In this document: positions 37,690 through 47,249 of the stretch, piece by piece | Position numbering within the stretch: position 1 is the first letter of the stretch | Layout of the letters: every line of letters begins with the position of its first letter | DNA from: Streptomyces sp. ALI-76-A | Lineage (GTDB): Bacteria; Actinomycetota; Actinomycetes; Streptomycetales; Streptomycetaceae | NCBI RefSeq assembly: GCF_030287445.1 | Contig: NZ_JASVWB010000002.1 | Span: 6,758,001-6,822,000 of the forward strand | Length of the DNA: 64,000 bases | Direction of reading: 5' to 3' | The notes under the pieces: generated by a model | The model's input: the letters and a program-made list of their open reading frames with translations, nothing else | What the model was told of the DNA's origin: nothing | Database searches by the model: none | Program-made: the position numbers and the translations under genes

Positions 37690-38883
37690 ATGACCAGTCG
37701 TCCCGCACACATCGCCATGTTCTCCATCGCGGCCCACGGCCACGTGAACCCGAGCATCGAGGTGATCCGCGAGCTCGTGGCGCGCGGGCACCGGGTCACC
37801 TACGCGATCCCGCCCGCGTTCGCCGAGAAGGTCGCCGAGACCGGTGCCGAGGTGAAGGTGTGGAACTCGACGCTGCCCGGACCCGACGCCGACCCCGCGG
37901 CCTGGGGCACCACCCTGCTGGACAACGTGGAGCCCTTCCTGGCCGACGCGATCCAGGCGCTGCCGCAGCTGACCGAGGCGTACGAGGGGGACCGGCCCGA
38001 CCTCGTGCTGCACGACATCACCGCGTACCCGGCCATGGTCCTCGCCCACCGCTGGGACGTGCCCGCGATCTCCCTGTCCCCCAACCTCGTCGCCTGGGAG
38101 GGCTACGAGGAGGAGGTCGCCGAGCCGATGTGGGCGGAGCCGAGGCGGACCGAGCGCGGTCGGGCCTACTACGCCCGCTTCCGGGCCTGGCTGGAGGAGA
38201 ACGGGATCACCCGGCACCCGGACCCGTTCGTGGGCCGGCCCGCCCGCTCCCTCGTCCTGATCCCCAAGGCGCTGCAACCGAACGCCGACCGGGTGGACGA
38301 GGACGTGTACACCTTCGTCGGCGCCTGCCAGGGCGACCGGGCCGCCCAGGGCGACTGGCGGCGGCCCGCCGACGCCGAGAAGGTGGTCCTGGTCTCGCTC
38401 GGGTCCGCCTTCACCAGGCAGCCGGGCTTCTACCGGGAGTGCGTCCAGGCGTTCGGCGAGCTGCCGGGCTGGCACCTGGTGCTGCAGATCGGCCGGCACG
38501 TCGACCCCGCCGAGCTGGGCGACGTACCGGACAACGTCGAAGTGCGCTCCTGGGTGCCACAGTTGGCGATCCTGAAGCAGGCCGACCTGTTCGTCACGCA
38601 CGCCGGAGCGGGCGGCAGCCAGGAGGGCCTGGCCACGGCCACGCCGATGATCGCCGTACCGCAGGCCGTCGACCAGTTCGGCAACGCCGACATGCTCCAG
38701 GCCCTCGGGGTCGCCCGCCGCCTCGACACGGAGCAGGCCACCGCCGAGGCGCTGCGGGACACCGCCCTCGCGCTCGTCGACGACCCCGAGGTCGCCCGCC
38801 GGCTCAAGGGCATCCAGGCGCAGACGGCCGAGGAGGGCGGCACCCGGCGCGCGGCCGACCTGATCGAGGCGGCGCTGCGGTGA
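37690..38883 (+). CDS. macrolide-type glycosyltransferase (MGT/OleD family)
   Basis: The 397-residue GT1-family enzyme has an N-terminal acceptor domain starting [20 protein letters not shown] and a C-terminal donor domain with the motif [28 protein letters not shown], as in the Mgt/OleD/OleI macrolide-inactivating enzymes. It probably transfers glucose from UDP-glucose to macrolides or other hydroxylated compounds. No Shine-Dalgarno is present; together with the promoter position this suggests leaderless translation. It is convergent with the MMPL gene. Confidence 0.93.
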   Translation: MTSRPAHIAMFSIAAHGHVNPSIEVIRELVARGHRVTYAIPPAFAEKVAETGAEVKVWNSTLPGPDADPAAWGTTLLDNVEPFLADAIQALPQLTEAYEGDRPDLVLHDITAYPAMVLAHRWDVPAISLSPNLVAWEGYEEEVAEPMWAEPRRTERGRAYYARFRAWLEENGITRHPDPFVGRPARSLVLIPKALQPNADRVDEDVYTFVGACQGDRAAQGDWRRPADAEKVVLVSLGSAFTRQPGFYRECVQAFGELPGWHLVLQIGRHVDPAELGDVPDNVEVRSWVPQLAILKQADLFVTHAGAGGSQEGLATATPMIAVPQAVDQFGNADMLQALGVARRLDTEQATAEALRDTALALVDDPEVARRLKGIQAQTAEEGGTRRAADLIEAALR

Positions 38884-38895
38884 CGACGCACGGGA

Positions 38896-38932
38896 GAGGG
38901 CCCGTTGGCACCCCGGTGACCAACGGACCCTC
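38896..38932. terminator. bidirectional terminator hairpin
   Basis: GAGGGCCCGTTGG (38896-38908) pairs with CCAACGGACCCTC (38920-38932) with one mismatch and an 11-nt loop, midway between the convergent glycosyltransferase and MMPL genes. Confidence 0.85.
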
Positions 38933-38958
38933 AGCTCTGGGCGGTTCGCTCCGAGGGC

Positions 38959-41211
38959 TCAGACCCCCAGCCGCTCCCCCTCGTCGTCCCGCACCGCGGG
39001 CCTGACCACGGCCTGCGGGGCCTCGTCGTGGGTGAGGTCCGGCAGCCGGTGCAGCCACTTCGGCAGGTACCAGTTGCGCTCGCCGAGCAGCGCCATCACC
39101 GCCGGGAGCAGCACGCCCCGGATGATCGTCGCGTCGATCAGCACGGCGGCCGCGAGACCGACGCCCATCTGCTTCATGGACTGCATGGACAGCGTGCCGA
39201 AGATCGCGAACACGGCGACCATGATGACGGCGGCGCTCGTGACGACTCCGGCCGTGGTGACCACCCCGTGCTGGATGGCGTCGTTCGTCGTCCGGCCGCG
39301 CAGCCGCGCCTCACGGATCCGCGAGACCACGAACACGTGGTAGTCCATCGACAGGCCGAACAGGATCACGAAGAGGAACAGCGGCAGCCAGGTGATGATC
39401 GCGCCGACCCCCTCCGCGCCCACCAGCGACGCCCCCCAGCCGTGCTGGAAGACGCCGACGAGGATGCCGTAGGCCGCGCCCACGGACAGCAGGTTGAGCA
39501 CGATCGAGGTGATCGCGATCGTCAGCGAGCGGAACGACAGCAGCATCAGCGCGAAGGCGAAGACCACCACGAACGCGAACACCGGGACGACGGCTCCGGC
39601 CAGCTGGTCGTTGAAGTCCTGCGACCCGGCGACCTGACCGGTGATGGGCGCCTCGACACCGTCCACCTCGCCGAGGGTGGCCGGACGCACCTCGTCTCGC
39701 AGCTTGTCCAGACTCGCGCCCGCCTTGTCCAGATCCGAGCCGCCGACCAGCGGGACGTACACGAAGGCGATGTTCTGCCGGTCGTGCAGCTTGATCTCGA
39801 CCGGGCCGCGCGAGGCACCGGAGGCCACCGCCTGCGTCTTGAAGGCGGCCAGGGCGTCCTGCACCTCGGGCGCGTTGATGTCGTCCGCGTGGACCACCAC
39901 CTCGGCCGGCTCGGAGCCGCCCGGGAAGGCCTCGTTGACCCGGTTGTAGGTCTGCACGATGGGCAGCGAGTCACCGAACTCCTGGTCCAGGGTGAGGTTC
40001 TGCGTCTTCATGCCGACCGCGGGCGCCGCGATCGCCAGCAGCGCGCCGGCCGCCACCACGACGGAGAGCACGGGCTTGGCGAGCACACCCTTCAGGACGG
40101 CCGTCCAGAACCGGCTGTCATCGCTGCCGCCGTTGCGGCGACGCCGGCGCAGGAACGGGATACGGCCCTTCTCGACCCGCCCGCCCAGCAGGGACAGCAG
40201 CGCCGGCAGGACCGTCACCGACCCGACCATGGCGACCGCCACGACCATCAGCGAGGCCAGGCCCATCGCCTCGAACTCGGCGAGCCCGGTGAACAGCATG
40301 CCCGCCATCGCCACGCACACCGTGACACCGGAGACCACGATCGCGCGGCCACTGGTCGCGGCGGCGATCCGCAGAGCGGTCTGCGGGTCCCGGCCCGCCT
40401 CGCGCTCCTCGCGCTCACGGCGCAGGTAGAACAGGCAGTAGTCGACACCGACGGCCAGACCGACCAGCAGCATCACGGAGTTGGCGGTCTCGCTCATCGG
40501 CATCACATGGCTGACGATGCCCATCAGGCCCATCGTCGCCATGATCGCGGTGACGGCCAGCAGCACCGGCAGCAGCGCCGCGACCAGCGCGCCGAAGGCG
40601 ATGAGCAGGATGCCGAGGGCCACCGGCACCGCGGAGTACTCGGCCTTCTTGAAGTCGTCCCCGAACGCGTCGTCGAACGTCTTCATCATGCTGGCGCCGC
40701 CGATCTCCTCGATCCGCACCGACCCGTGCTCCTCCTGCACCCCCTCGACGGCCTTCAGCACCGGCTCGATCCGCTCGCCCGCGGTGTCCGACTCGCCACG
40801 CATGTCGAACTGCACCAGCGCGCTGCGCCCGTCCTTGGAGATGGTGTCCGTGTCGTACGGCGAGGTGACGCCCGTGACCTCGCCGGTCCCCTCGACGGCG
40901 TCGACGACCGCGGCGACGGCGGCGCGGAACTCGGCGTCCGTGGCCTTGACGTCACCGTCCCTGGCCTGGATCAGCACCGACTCACTGGCCGGTTCGTCGA
41001 TCCCGGCGTCCTCGATGATCCGGGCGGCGGTGTGAGTCTCGCCCTTCAGCTGATCGCTGTCCTTGACGTCGACCCGGCCGGCCGCCGAACCGAGCCCCAT
41101 CGCCAGGACGACGAACAGCACCCAGATCCCGACGGCAGCCCATCGGTGCTGAGCGCTCCAGCCGCCGGCCCGGGCGGCCAGGCCCCGCACCCGTGTGTCT
41201 CCGTTCCCCAT
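38959..41211 (-). CDS. MMPL-family RND transporter
   Basis: The 750-residue protein has two MMPL halves, each one helix, a large extracellular loop and a five-to-six-helix bundle. Typical sequences include LVGLAVGVDYCLFYLRREREE in the first half and LFGLSMDYHVFVVSRIREA in the second, carrying the Asp-Tyr proton-relay pairs. Such proteins export lipids, siderophores or polyketides using the proton gradient. ATG 41211 follows AAGGGGG. It is divergent from the DUF1697 gene. Substrate unknown. Confidence 0.93.
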   Translation of the reverse strand: MGNGDTRVRGLAARAGGWSAQHRWAAVGIWVLFVVLAMGLGSAAGRVDVKDSDQLKGETHTAARIIEDAGIDEPASESVLIQARDGDVKATDAEFRAAVAAVVDAVEGTGEVTGVTSPYDTDTISKDGRSALVQFDMRGESDTAGERIEPVLKAVEGVQEEHGSVRIEEIGGASMMKTFDDAFGDDFKKAEYSAVPVALGILLIAFGALVAALLPVLLAVTAIMATMGLMGIVSHVMPMSETANSVMLLVGLAVGVDYCLFYLRREREEREAGRDPQTALRIAAATSGRAIVVSGVTVCVAMAGMLFTGLAEFEAMGLASLMVVAVAMVGSVTVLPALLSLLGGRVEKGRIPFLRRRRRNGGSDDSRFWTAVLKGVLAKPVLSVVVAAGALLAIAAPAVGMKTQNLTLDQEFGDSLPIVQTYNRVNEAFPGGSEPAEVVVHADDINAPEVQDALAAFKTQAVASGASRGPVEIKLHDRQNIAFVYVPLVGGSDLDKAGASLDKLRDEVRPATLGEVDGVEAPITGQVAGSQDFNDQLAGAVVPVFAFVVVFAFALMLLSFRSLTIAITSIVLNLLSVGAAYGILVGVFQHGWGASLVGAEGVGAIITWLPLFLFVILFGLSMDYHVFVVSRIREARLRGRTTNDAIQHGVVTTAGVVTSAAVIMVAVFAIFGTLSMQSMKQMGVGLAAAVLIDATIIRGVLLPAVMALLGERNWYLPKWLHRLPDLTHDEAPQAVVRPAVRDDEGERLGV

Positions 41212-41461
41212 GACGGGCTTGCCCCCTTGTGAGCGGTGGCAGCCCCGTGCCGCCACCTTTCACTTAGAAGGTAGGGGCCGGTTAAAGCCATCACCTCGTG
41301 CTGCCCGGTGAGGTACGGCGGCCCGAAATCATCCCCCTGGCGCCCGGGCCTCCCCACTGGGTAGGACAGCGGCCCCTTACATCTACCGGAATGTCCGCTC
41401 CGGCGGACACGGTCCTCGCGCCCGCCCCCACAGGGCACGACGGCCGCTCTATGGTGTGCGG

Positions 41462-42010
41462 ATGACGACGACGTACGCGGCGCTGCTGCGCGGGATCAAC
41501 GTGGGCGGCAGCAGGAAGGTGCCGATGGCCGAACTGCGCGTGCTGCTGGAGGGTCTCGGCCACGACCGCGTACGCACCTACCTGCAGAGCGGTCAGGCGG
41601 CCTTCGCGAGTGACCACGGGGACGAGGACTCCCTGGCCGCAGAGCTGACGGAGGCGATCGGGCGACGGTTCGGCTTCGCGGTCGACGTGATCGTGCGCGA
41701 CCACGCCTACCTGGCGGCGGTCGTCGGTGCCTGCCCGTTCCCGGCCGCCGAACTGGAGGCCAGGCAACTGCACGTCACCTACTTCTCGGCCCCGGTCGAC
41801 GAGGAACGCTTCGCGGAGATCGACCGGCCCGCCCACCTCCCGGAGGAGTTCCGCCTCGGCGACCGCTGCCTGTACCTGTACGCCCCGAACGGCCTCGGCC
41901 GCTCCCAGCTCGCCGAGCGCCTGTCCAAGCCCCGCCTGAACAAGGGCGTGACCGCCACCAGCCGCAACTGGAACACCGTCCGCAAGCTGGTGGAGATGAC
42001 GGCCGGCTGA
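41462..42010 (+). CDS. DUF1697 protein
   Basis: The 182-residue protein is a complete DUF1697 member: YAALLRGINVGGSRKVPMAE at the N-terminus, RTYLQSGQAAF, and the C-terminal KPRLNKGVTATSRNWNTVRKL. The family is widespread in actinobacteria and of unknown function. It is translated from ATG 41462 without a strong ribosome-binding site and is not part of an obvious operon. Confidence 0.92.
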   Translation: MTTTYAALLRGINVGGSRKVPMAELRVLLEGLGHDRVRTYLQSGQAAFASDHGDEDSLAAELTEAIGRRFGFAVDVIVRDHAYLAAVVGACPFPAAELEARQLHVTYFSAPVDEERFAEIDRPAHLPEEFRLGDRCLYLYAPNGLGRSQLAERLSKPRLNKGVTATSRNWNTVRKLVEMTAG

Positions 42011-42098
42011 CCGCGCCGGGCCGTGAGGTCCGCCCCGCCCAGCCGCGCCCGCAGCCCGGCCGTGTCACGCCCCGCGCCCCACCGCCCCGTGCCGTCCG

Positions 42099-42848
42099 TC
42101 AGGCTCCCACCGCCGCCGGCAGCGGCCTGCGGGCCGCCTGGTAGCGCTCCAGGAGGACCCGTGCCACCTCCGGCGCCGGTCCCAGCACCTTTGCCAGGAC
42201 GTCCGCCTCGGCCGCGCCCCGCGCGATGCGGTCGGGGAGGAAGCCGGGGGCCAGGACGTACGGCGCGACGGCGACCCGGGCACAGCCGAGGGCACGCAGC
42301 TCCCGTACCGCGTCCTCGGTGCGGGGGAGGGCCGCGGAGGCGAACGCGGGCCGCACGGCGCACCAACCGGTGTGCCGCCACTCCCGCGCGATGTCAGCGA
42401 TCACCGCGATCGCCTCCGGGTCGGTGGACCCCGCCGAGGCCAGGACGACCCCGGTCGAGGACTTGTCGGCGGGCGTCAGCCCCGCCTCGTACAGCCGCCG
42501 TTCGAGGGCGGCGAGCAGCAGCGGCGAGGGGCCCAGCACCTCCGCCTGCCGGATCCGCAGCCGCGGCGGCGCGTCCCGCAGCACCGCCGGGATGTCCGCC
42601 TTCGCGTGGAACGCGCGGGTCAGCAGGAGGGGGAGGGCCACCACGTCCCGTACGCCCTCCGCCGCCAGCGACTCCAGCACCCCCTGCGCCGACGGGATGT
42701 TGAAGTCCAGGAAGCCGGTCTCCACCCGTACGTCCGGGCGCAGGGAGCGGACCCGGCGTACCAGGGCGTGCACCGTCGCGGCGTGCCGCGGGTCGCGGCT
42801 GCCGTGGGCGATGACGAGAAGGACGGGCTTCCTGTCCGTGAGGTACAT
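42099..42848 (-). CDS. sirohydrochlorin chelatase (CbiX/SirB type)
   Basis: The 249-residue protein has two CbiX-like half domains, with the metal-site His in LVIAHGSRDP and the LTRAFHAKADIPAVL segment. It inserts Fe2+ (or Co2+ in cobalamin synthesis) into sirohydrochlorin. Its place at the 3' end of the sulfur block, 6 bp after the ABC permease, points to siroheme supply for the sulfite reductase encoded upstream. The methyltransferase and dehydrogenase steps of siroheme synthesis are not in the window. Confidence 0.9.
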   Translation of the reverse strand: MYLTDRKPVLLVIAHGSRDPRHAATVHALVRRVRSLRPDVRVETGFLDFNIPSAQGVLESLAAEGVRDVVALPLLLTRAFHAKADIPAVLRDAPPRLRIRQAEVLGPSPLLLAALERRLYEAGLTPADKSSTGVVLASAGSTDPEAIAVIADIAREWRHTGWCAVRPAFASAALPRTEDAVRELRALGCARVAVAPYVLAPGFLPDRIARGAAEADVLAKVLGPAPEVARVLLERYQAARRPLPAAVGA

Positions 42849-42854
42849 GGGAGC

Positions 42855-43769
42855 TCAGCTCTTCACCAGCAGACCGCGGGTGCGCAGGACCCAGCGCTCC
42901 AGCGGGCTGAAGATCAGCAGGTCGATGGCGATCCCGACGAACAGGATCAGCAGGATGGCGAGGAAGACCGTGGCCATGCTGCTGTTCGTACGGCCCACCT
43001 CCAGCAGCTGGCCGAGGCCCACGCCCAGGTCCGGCGCCTGCGCGATGATCTCGGCGGCCATCAGCGAACGCCAGGAGAACGCCCACCCCTGCTTCAGGCC
43101 CGCCACATAGCCGGGCAGCGCCGCGGGCATCACGATGTGCCAGGTGCCGCGAAGCCCGGTCGCCCCCAGCGTGCGTCCCGCGCGCAGGAACAGCGGCGGC
43201 ACCTGGTCGACGCCGGACACCAGACCGTTGGCGATCGACGGCACCGCGCCGAGCAGGATCACCGCGTACATCATCTCGGGCTTCAGGCCCAGCCAGATCA
43301 CGGCGGCGGGCACCCAGGCCACCGACGGCAGCGACTGGAGGCCGGACAGGACCGGACCGATGGCCGCGCGCACGAACTTCACCCGCGCCACGACCAGGCC
43401 GAGCGGCGTGCCGATGACCAGGGCGAGCAGGAAGCCGAACAGACCGCGCGAGACGCTCGTCCAGATGTAGTCGAGCAGGGTGCCCTTGAGCCAGGCGTCC
43501 TCCGCCTCCGCCCAGACGGCACCCGGCGAGGGCAGCTTCGACGGGTCGTCGACGATCTTCAGGGAGATGAGGCCCTGCCAGATCGCGAGCACCACGACGG
43601 TGGCGACGATCGGCGGCAGGAGCTTCTCCCGGAAGGTCTGCGCGAAGGTCGGCCGGCCGGTGACCGAGGTCTCCAGCGCGTCGAGACCGGCCTCGATGCC
43701 GCCCAGCCCCGAGCCGCCCGAGCCGCCCGTGGCGCTCGCCCCGGTGGTCCTGGTGTCAGTGCTGGCCAT
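42855..43769 (-). CDS. ABC transporter permease (SsuC/TauC type)
   Basis: The 304-residue protein has a Gly/Ser-rich N-terminus and six helices with the SsuC-like motif SLMAAEIIAQAPDLGVGLGQLL in the cytoplasmic EAA loop. ATG 43769 follows a GGGGAGA and overlaps the ATPase gene by 14 nt. It forms the membrane channel of a sulfonate/taurine-type importer in the sulfur block. Confidence 0.92.
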   Translation of the reverse strand: MASTDTRTTGASATGGSGGSGLGGIEAGLDALETSVTGRPTFAQTFREKLLPPIVATVVVLAIWQGLISLKIVDDPSKLPSPGAVWAEAEDAWLKGTLLDYIWTSVSRGLFGFLLALVIGTPLGLVVARVKFVRAAIGPVLSGLQSLPSVAWVPAAVIWLGLKPEMMYAVILLGAVPSIANGLVSGVDQVPPLFLRAGRTLGATGLRGTWHIVMPAALPGYVAGLKQGWAFSWRSLMAAEIIAQAPDLGVGLGQLLEVGRTNSSMATVFLAILLILFVGIAIDLLIFSPLERWVLRTRGLLVKS

Positions 43770-44535
43770 GGCGGCGGATCTCCCCACGCAGTTCTTCGGT
43801 GATCTCGACGGACAGTTCCGCCACGGGCGCGTCCTCGATGCGGCGCGGCTGCGGGATGTCGACCGTCCACTCGCGGGCGATCCGCCCGGGCCGGGAGGAC
43901 AGCAGGATCACGCGCTGCGCGAGCCGCACCGCCTCCCGCACGTTGTGCGTGACGAAGAGGACCGACACGCCCGTCTCCGCCCAGATGCGGGTCAGTTCGT
44001 CGTGCAGCACGTCCCGCGTGATGGCGTCGAGGGCCGCGAACGGCTCGTCCATCAGCAGCAGGTTGCTCTCCTGGGCGAGCGCGCGGGCCAGCGCCACCCG
44101 CTGGCGCATGCCGCCGGACAGCTCGTGCACGCGCTTGCCGTACGCGCCCTTCAGCCGGACGAGTCCGAGCAGCTCCTCGGTCGTCTCGCGCCGCTCGTTC
44201 TTCGGAACCCCCCGCAGACGCAGGGCCAGTTCGATGTTCTTGCCCGCGGTCAGCCACGGGAACAGCGCGTGTTCCTGGAACATCAGGGCGGGACGGCCCT
44301 GCGTCGTGATGGACCCGACGGTGGGCTCGTCCAGCCCCGCCACCAGGTTCAGCAGCGTGGACTTGCCGCAGCCCGAGGCCCCCAGCAGGGTGACGAACTC
44401 GCCGGGCGCGACATCGATGCTGATGTCGTCCAGGACAAGCTGCTGCCCGGCGGGGCCCGCGAAGGACTTCGAGACGTGCTCGATGCGCGCCGCGTGCTCC
44501 ACCGCCTCGGCGGCCTTGACGAAGGTCGTTGCCAT
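43756..44535 (-). CDS. ABC transporter ATP-binding protein (SsuB/TauB type)
   Basis: The 259-residue ATPase has Walker A GASGCGKST, the Q-loop MFQEHALFPW, signature LSGGMRQRVALARAL, Walker B LLLMDEPFAALD and the switch His in LFVTHNV. AGGAGGTG precedes the ATG at 44535; an in-frame ATG at 44559 is less well placed. It powers the sulfonate/nitrate-class importer with its neighbours. Confidence 0.95.
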   Translation of the reverse strand: MATTFVKAAEAVEHAARIEHVSKSFAGPAGQQLVLDDISIDVAPGEFVTLLGASGCGKSTLLNLVAGLDEPTVGSITTQGRPALMFQEHALFPWLTAGKNIELALRLRGVPKNERRETTEELLGLVRLKGAYGKRVHELSGGMRQRVALARALAQESNLLLMDEPFAALDAITRDVLHDELTRIWAETGVSVLFVTHNVREAVRLAQRVILLSSRPGRIAREWTVDIPQPRRIEDAPVAELSVEITEELRGEIRRHGQH

Positions 44536-44568
44536 GGTCGTCACCTCCTGGGAACTCATCGGGTCCGG

Positions 44569-45672
44569 TCAGCTCACGCCGAGGCCGGCGTCGTCGACCG
44601 GGCTGCCGCCCTCGGCCTTGAGGATCTTGTTGAGCAGGGTGAGGTCGTAGATGCCCTTGAGGTCGGGCTTCTCCAGCAGACCCGCCCTGACGGCGTGGTC
44701 CGCCTCGGCGTCGAGCGTGGCGGCCAGCGGGTCGTCGGTGAACCGGATCGACGTCCAGGCCGGGTCCAGGACCTCGGCCGGCAGCGCCTTGCCCGAGTCC
44801 GCCTCCAGCTGCTTGTTCGCCGCGGCCTTCGCCTCGTCCGGGTGGGCGTTGATCCACCTGTTGGTCTCGACGGAGGCCTTCAGCACCGCTTCGACGGCCT
44901 TCGGGTGCTCCTTGAGGAAGTCCTGACGCACGATGATGTTCGTGATCACGAACTTCTTGTCCGGCCACAGGTCGGCCTCGTCCAGCAGCACCTTCGCGCC
45001 CTCGGCGACCAGCTTGGACGCGGTCGGCTCCGGCACCCAGGCGCCGTCCACGGAACCGGACCGGTAGGCGTCCGGGACGATCTTGTTGTCGGTGCGGACC
45101 ACCGACACGTCGCCCTTGCCGCTCTCGGCGTCGACCTTCCAGCCCTGCTCCGCGATCCAGTTGAGGAACGCCACGTCCTGCGTGTTGCCGAGCTGCGGGG
45201 TCGCGATCTTCTTGCCCTTGACGTCCTTCAGGGTCTTGATCTTGTCCGGGTCGACCACGAGCTTCACCCCGCCGGAGGCCGAACCGCCGATGATGCGCAG
45301 GTTCCTGCCCTGGGACGCGGTGTAGCCGTTGATCGCCGGGGACGGGCCGATCCAGCCGATGTCGATCGAGTCCGAGTTGAGGGCCTCGATCTCGGACGGC
45401 CCGGCGTTGAAGACCTGGTACCGGGCCTCGGTGGCGCCGAGCGCCTTCTGGAAGTAGCCCTTCTGGTGCGCGACCAGCGCGGTGCCGTGGGTCAGGTTGC
45501 CGAAGTAGCCGATCCGCACCGAGTCGAGGCCGTCGGTCTTCTTCGCCCCGGCGGCGATCTCGACGGCTCCGTCGTCCACGGCCTGGGAGCCGTAGCCGCA
45601 GGCGGCGAGGGTCAGGAGCGGCAGCGCGGCCATGACCGCGAGGGTGCGGCGCAGGGCGGATGCGGCAGGCAC
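44569..45672 (-). CDS. ABC substrate-binding lipoprotein (SsuA/TauA type)
   Basis: The 367-residue protein has a lipoprotein signal with lipobox LAAC (C25) and the NMT1/SsuA-like fold: VRIGYFGNLTHGTALVAHQKGYF at the mature N-terminus, DIGWIGPSPAINGY and DGAWVPEPTASKLV. Related proteins bind sulfonates, taurine or sulfate esters. The GTG at 45672 follows GAGAGGAA. The 219-bp gap to cysN suggests either its own promoter or readthrough from the cys genes. Within the sulfur block, a sulfur-containing substrate (sulfonate or sulfate) is the natural inference. Confidence 0.9.
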   Translation of the reverse strand: MPAASALRRTLAVMAALPLLTLAACGYGSQAVDDGAVEIAAGAKKTDGLDSVRIGYFGNLTHGTALVAHQKGYFQKALGATEARYQVFNAGPSEIEALNSDSIDIGWIGPSPAINGYTASQGRNLRIIGGSASGGVKLVVDPDKIKTLKDVKGKKIATPQLGNTQDVAFLNWIAEQGWKVDAESGKGDVSVVRTDNKIVPDAYRSGSVDGAWVPEPTASKLVAEGAKVLLDEADLWPDKKFVITNIIVRQDFLKEHPKAVEAVLKASVETNRWINAHPDEAKAAANKQLEADSGKALPAEVLDPAWTSIRFTDDPLAATLDAEADHAVRAGLLEKPDLKGIYDLTLLNKILKAEGGSPVDDAGLGVS

Positions 45673-45773
45673 GGGAGGTGTTCCTCTCGTCGGCCCGGCG
45701 GTCACGGTCCTACAGGTCGTGGCCGGGAGGTAGGCAGGTGCGTCCACGGCGGTGGGGGAAGGGCGCGCGAGCG

Positions 45774-45795
45774 GTGCGCGTACGTCAGCGCGCAC
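45774..45795. terminator. hairpin in the cysN-binding protein gap
   Basis: Perfect 7-bp arms GTGCGCG and CGCGCAC around an 8-nt loop, about 100 nt past the cysN stop and ahead of the binding-protein gene. It could end or attenuate the cys transcript. Apart from this and the binding-protein promoter, the 45673-45891 gap holds nothing I recognise. Confidence 0.4.
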
Positions 45796-45891
45796 ATCGC
45801 GCCACTCCGCCCTGTCCGCTGCCGAGGTGGCCGCTGCCGACGCGGCCGCCCTCCTTCGCGAACGAGGAGTAGAAGTCGGCTGGGTGCATGC

Positions 45892-47247
45892 TCAGAAGTC
45901 CCACCCGTCGTCCTCGGTCTCGTCCCTGACGGGCTCCGGGGACGCGAACGACTCGCCGACCATGCCCGCGGTGAGCGTGGTGCCGTCGTTCGGGTCGATC
46001 AGGATGAACGAGCCGGTGCGCCGCGAGTCCGCGTAGGAGTCGACCGGCAGCGGCTCGGCGGCCCGGATCTTCACCCGGCCGATGTCGTTGGCGACGAGCT
46101 GTCCCGGATGCGGGTGCAGGGACAGGTCGTCGAGCGTGAGCCGGGACGGGATGTCCTTGACGATCGCCTTCACCGTGCGGGTGCCGTGCTTGAGCAGCAC
46201 CCGGTGGCCGACGGTCAGCGGCGCGTCGGCGACGTGGCAGACGGTCGCCTCGATGTCCTGGGTGGTGGGCGGCGCGTCCTTGCTGGGCACGATCAGGTCG
46301 CCGCGCGAGATGTCGATGTCGTCCTCCAGCAGGACGGTGACCGACTGCGTCGTCCAGGCGATGTCGACCGGCCGGCCGAGCAGGTCGATGCCGGCGATCT
46401 TCGTGGCCCGCCCGGACGGCAGCACGGTGACCGACTCGCCGACGCGGAAGGAACCGGCGGCGATCTGGCCCGCGTAGCCCCGGTAGTCCGGGTGCTCGGC
46501 GGTCTGCGGCCGGATCACGTACTGCACGGGCAGGCGGGCGTGGCAGTGGCTGAGGTCGTGCGCGACCGGGACCGTCTCCAGGTGCTCCAGGAAGGTCGGA
46601 CCGCCGTACCAGTCCATGGTCGCGGACGGCTCCACCACGTTGTCGCCGGCGAGCGCCGAGATCGGGATCGCGGTGACGTCGGGGACGCCCAGTTCGGTCG
46701 CGTACGCCGTGAACTCCTCGGCGATGGCCGCGAACACCGGCTCCCGGTAGTCCACCAGGTCCATCTTGTTCACCGCGAGGACCACGTGCGGCACCCGCAG
46801 CAGTGCGGCGATGGCCGCGTGCCGGCGGGTCTGCTCGACGACGCCGTTGCGGGCGTCGACCAGGATCACCGTCAGCTCGGCCGTGGAGGCACCCGTCACC
46901 ATGTTGCGGGTGTACTGCACATGGCCGGGCGTGTCGGCGAGGATGAACCGGCGCCGGGGGGTGGCGAAGTAGCGGTAGGCCACGTCGATGGTGATGCCCT
47001 GCTCCCGCTCGGCCCGCAGGCCGTCGGTGAGCAGCGCGAGGTCCGGGGCGTCCTGGCCGCGGCTCGCCGAGGCCCGCTGCACGGCCTCCAGCTGGTCGGT
47101 GAGGATCGACTTGGAGTCGTGCAGGAGACGGCCGACGAGGGTGGACTTGCCGTCGTCGACGGACCCGGCGGTGGCGAACCGCAGCAGGGTGGTCTCCGAC
47201 AACTGCTCGACCGACAGCGGCTCGATGGGTTCCGTGATGCTGCTCAT
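45892..47247 (-). CDS. cysN: sulfate adenylyltransferase subunit 1 (GTPase)
   Basis: The 451-residue protein is an EF-Tu-like GTPase with P-loop GSVDDGKST, switch II DTPGH and the guanine motif NKMD, followed by two beta-barrel domains. It activates CysD so that ATP sulfurylase makes adenosine 5'-phosphosulfate. There is no fused APS-kinase domain; kinase activity is in separate CysC. It starts 2 nt after the cysD stop. Confidence 0.97.
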   Translation of the reverse strand: MSSITEPIEPLSVEQLSETTLLRFATAGSVDDGKSTLVGRLLHDSKSILTDQLEAVQRASASRGQDAPDLALLTDGLRAEREQGITIDVAYRYFATPRRRFILADTPGHVQYTRNMVTGASTAELTVILVDARNGVVEQTRRHAAIAALLRVPHVVLAVNKMDLVDYREPVFAAIAEEFTAYATELGVPDVTAIPISALAGDNVVEPSATMDWYGGPTFLEHLETVPVAHDLSHCHARLPVQYVIRPQTAEHPDYRGYAGQIAAGSFRVGESVTVLPSGRATKIAGIDLLGRPVDIAWTTQSVTVLLEDDIDISRGDLIVPSKDAPPTTQDIEATVCHVADAPLTVGHRVLLKHGTRTVKAIVKDIPSRLTLDDLSLHPHPGQLVANDIGRVKIRAAEPLPVDSYADSRRTGSFILIDPNDGTTLTAGMVGESFASPEPVRDETEDDGWDF

Positions 47248-47249
47248 GT

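Noticed and set aside
45673..45891. Second cysteine leader peptide before the ABC binding-protein gene
   Set aside because: A short ORF starting MCALTYAHR exists, but it lacks the HVDL...SAIC core and is Pro-rich noise later.
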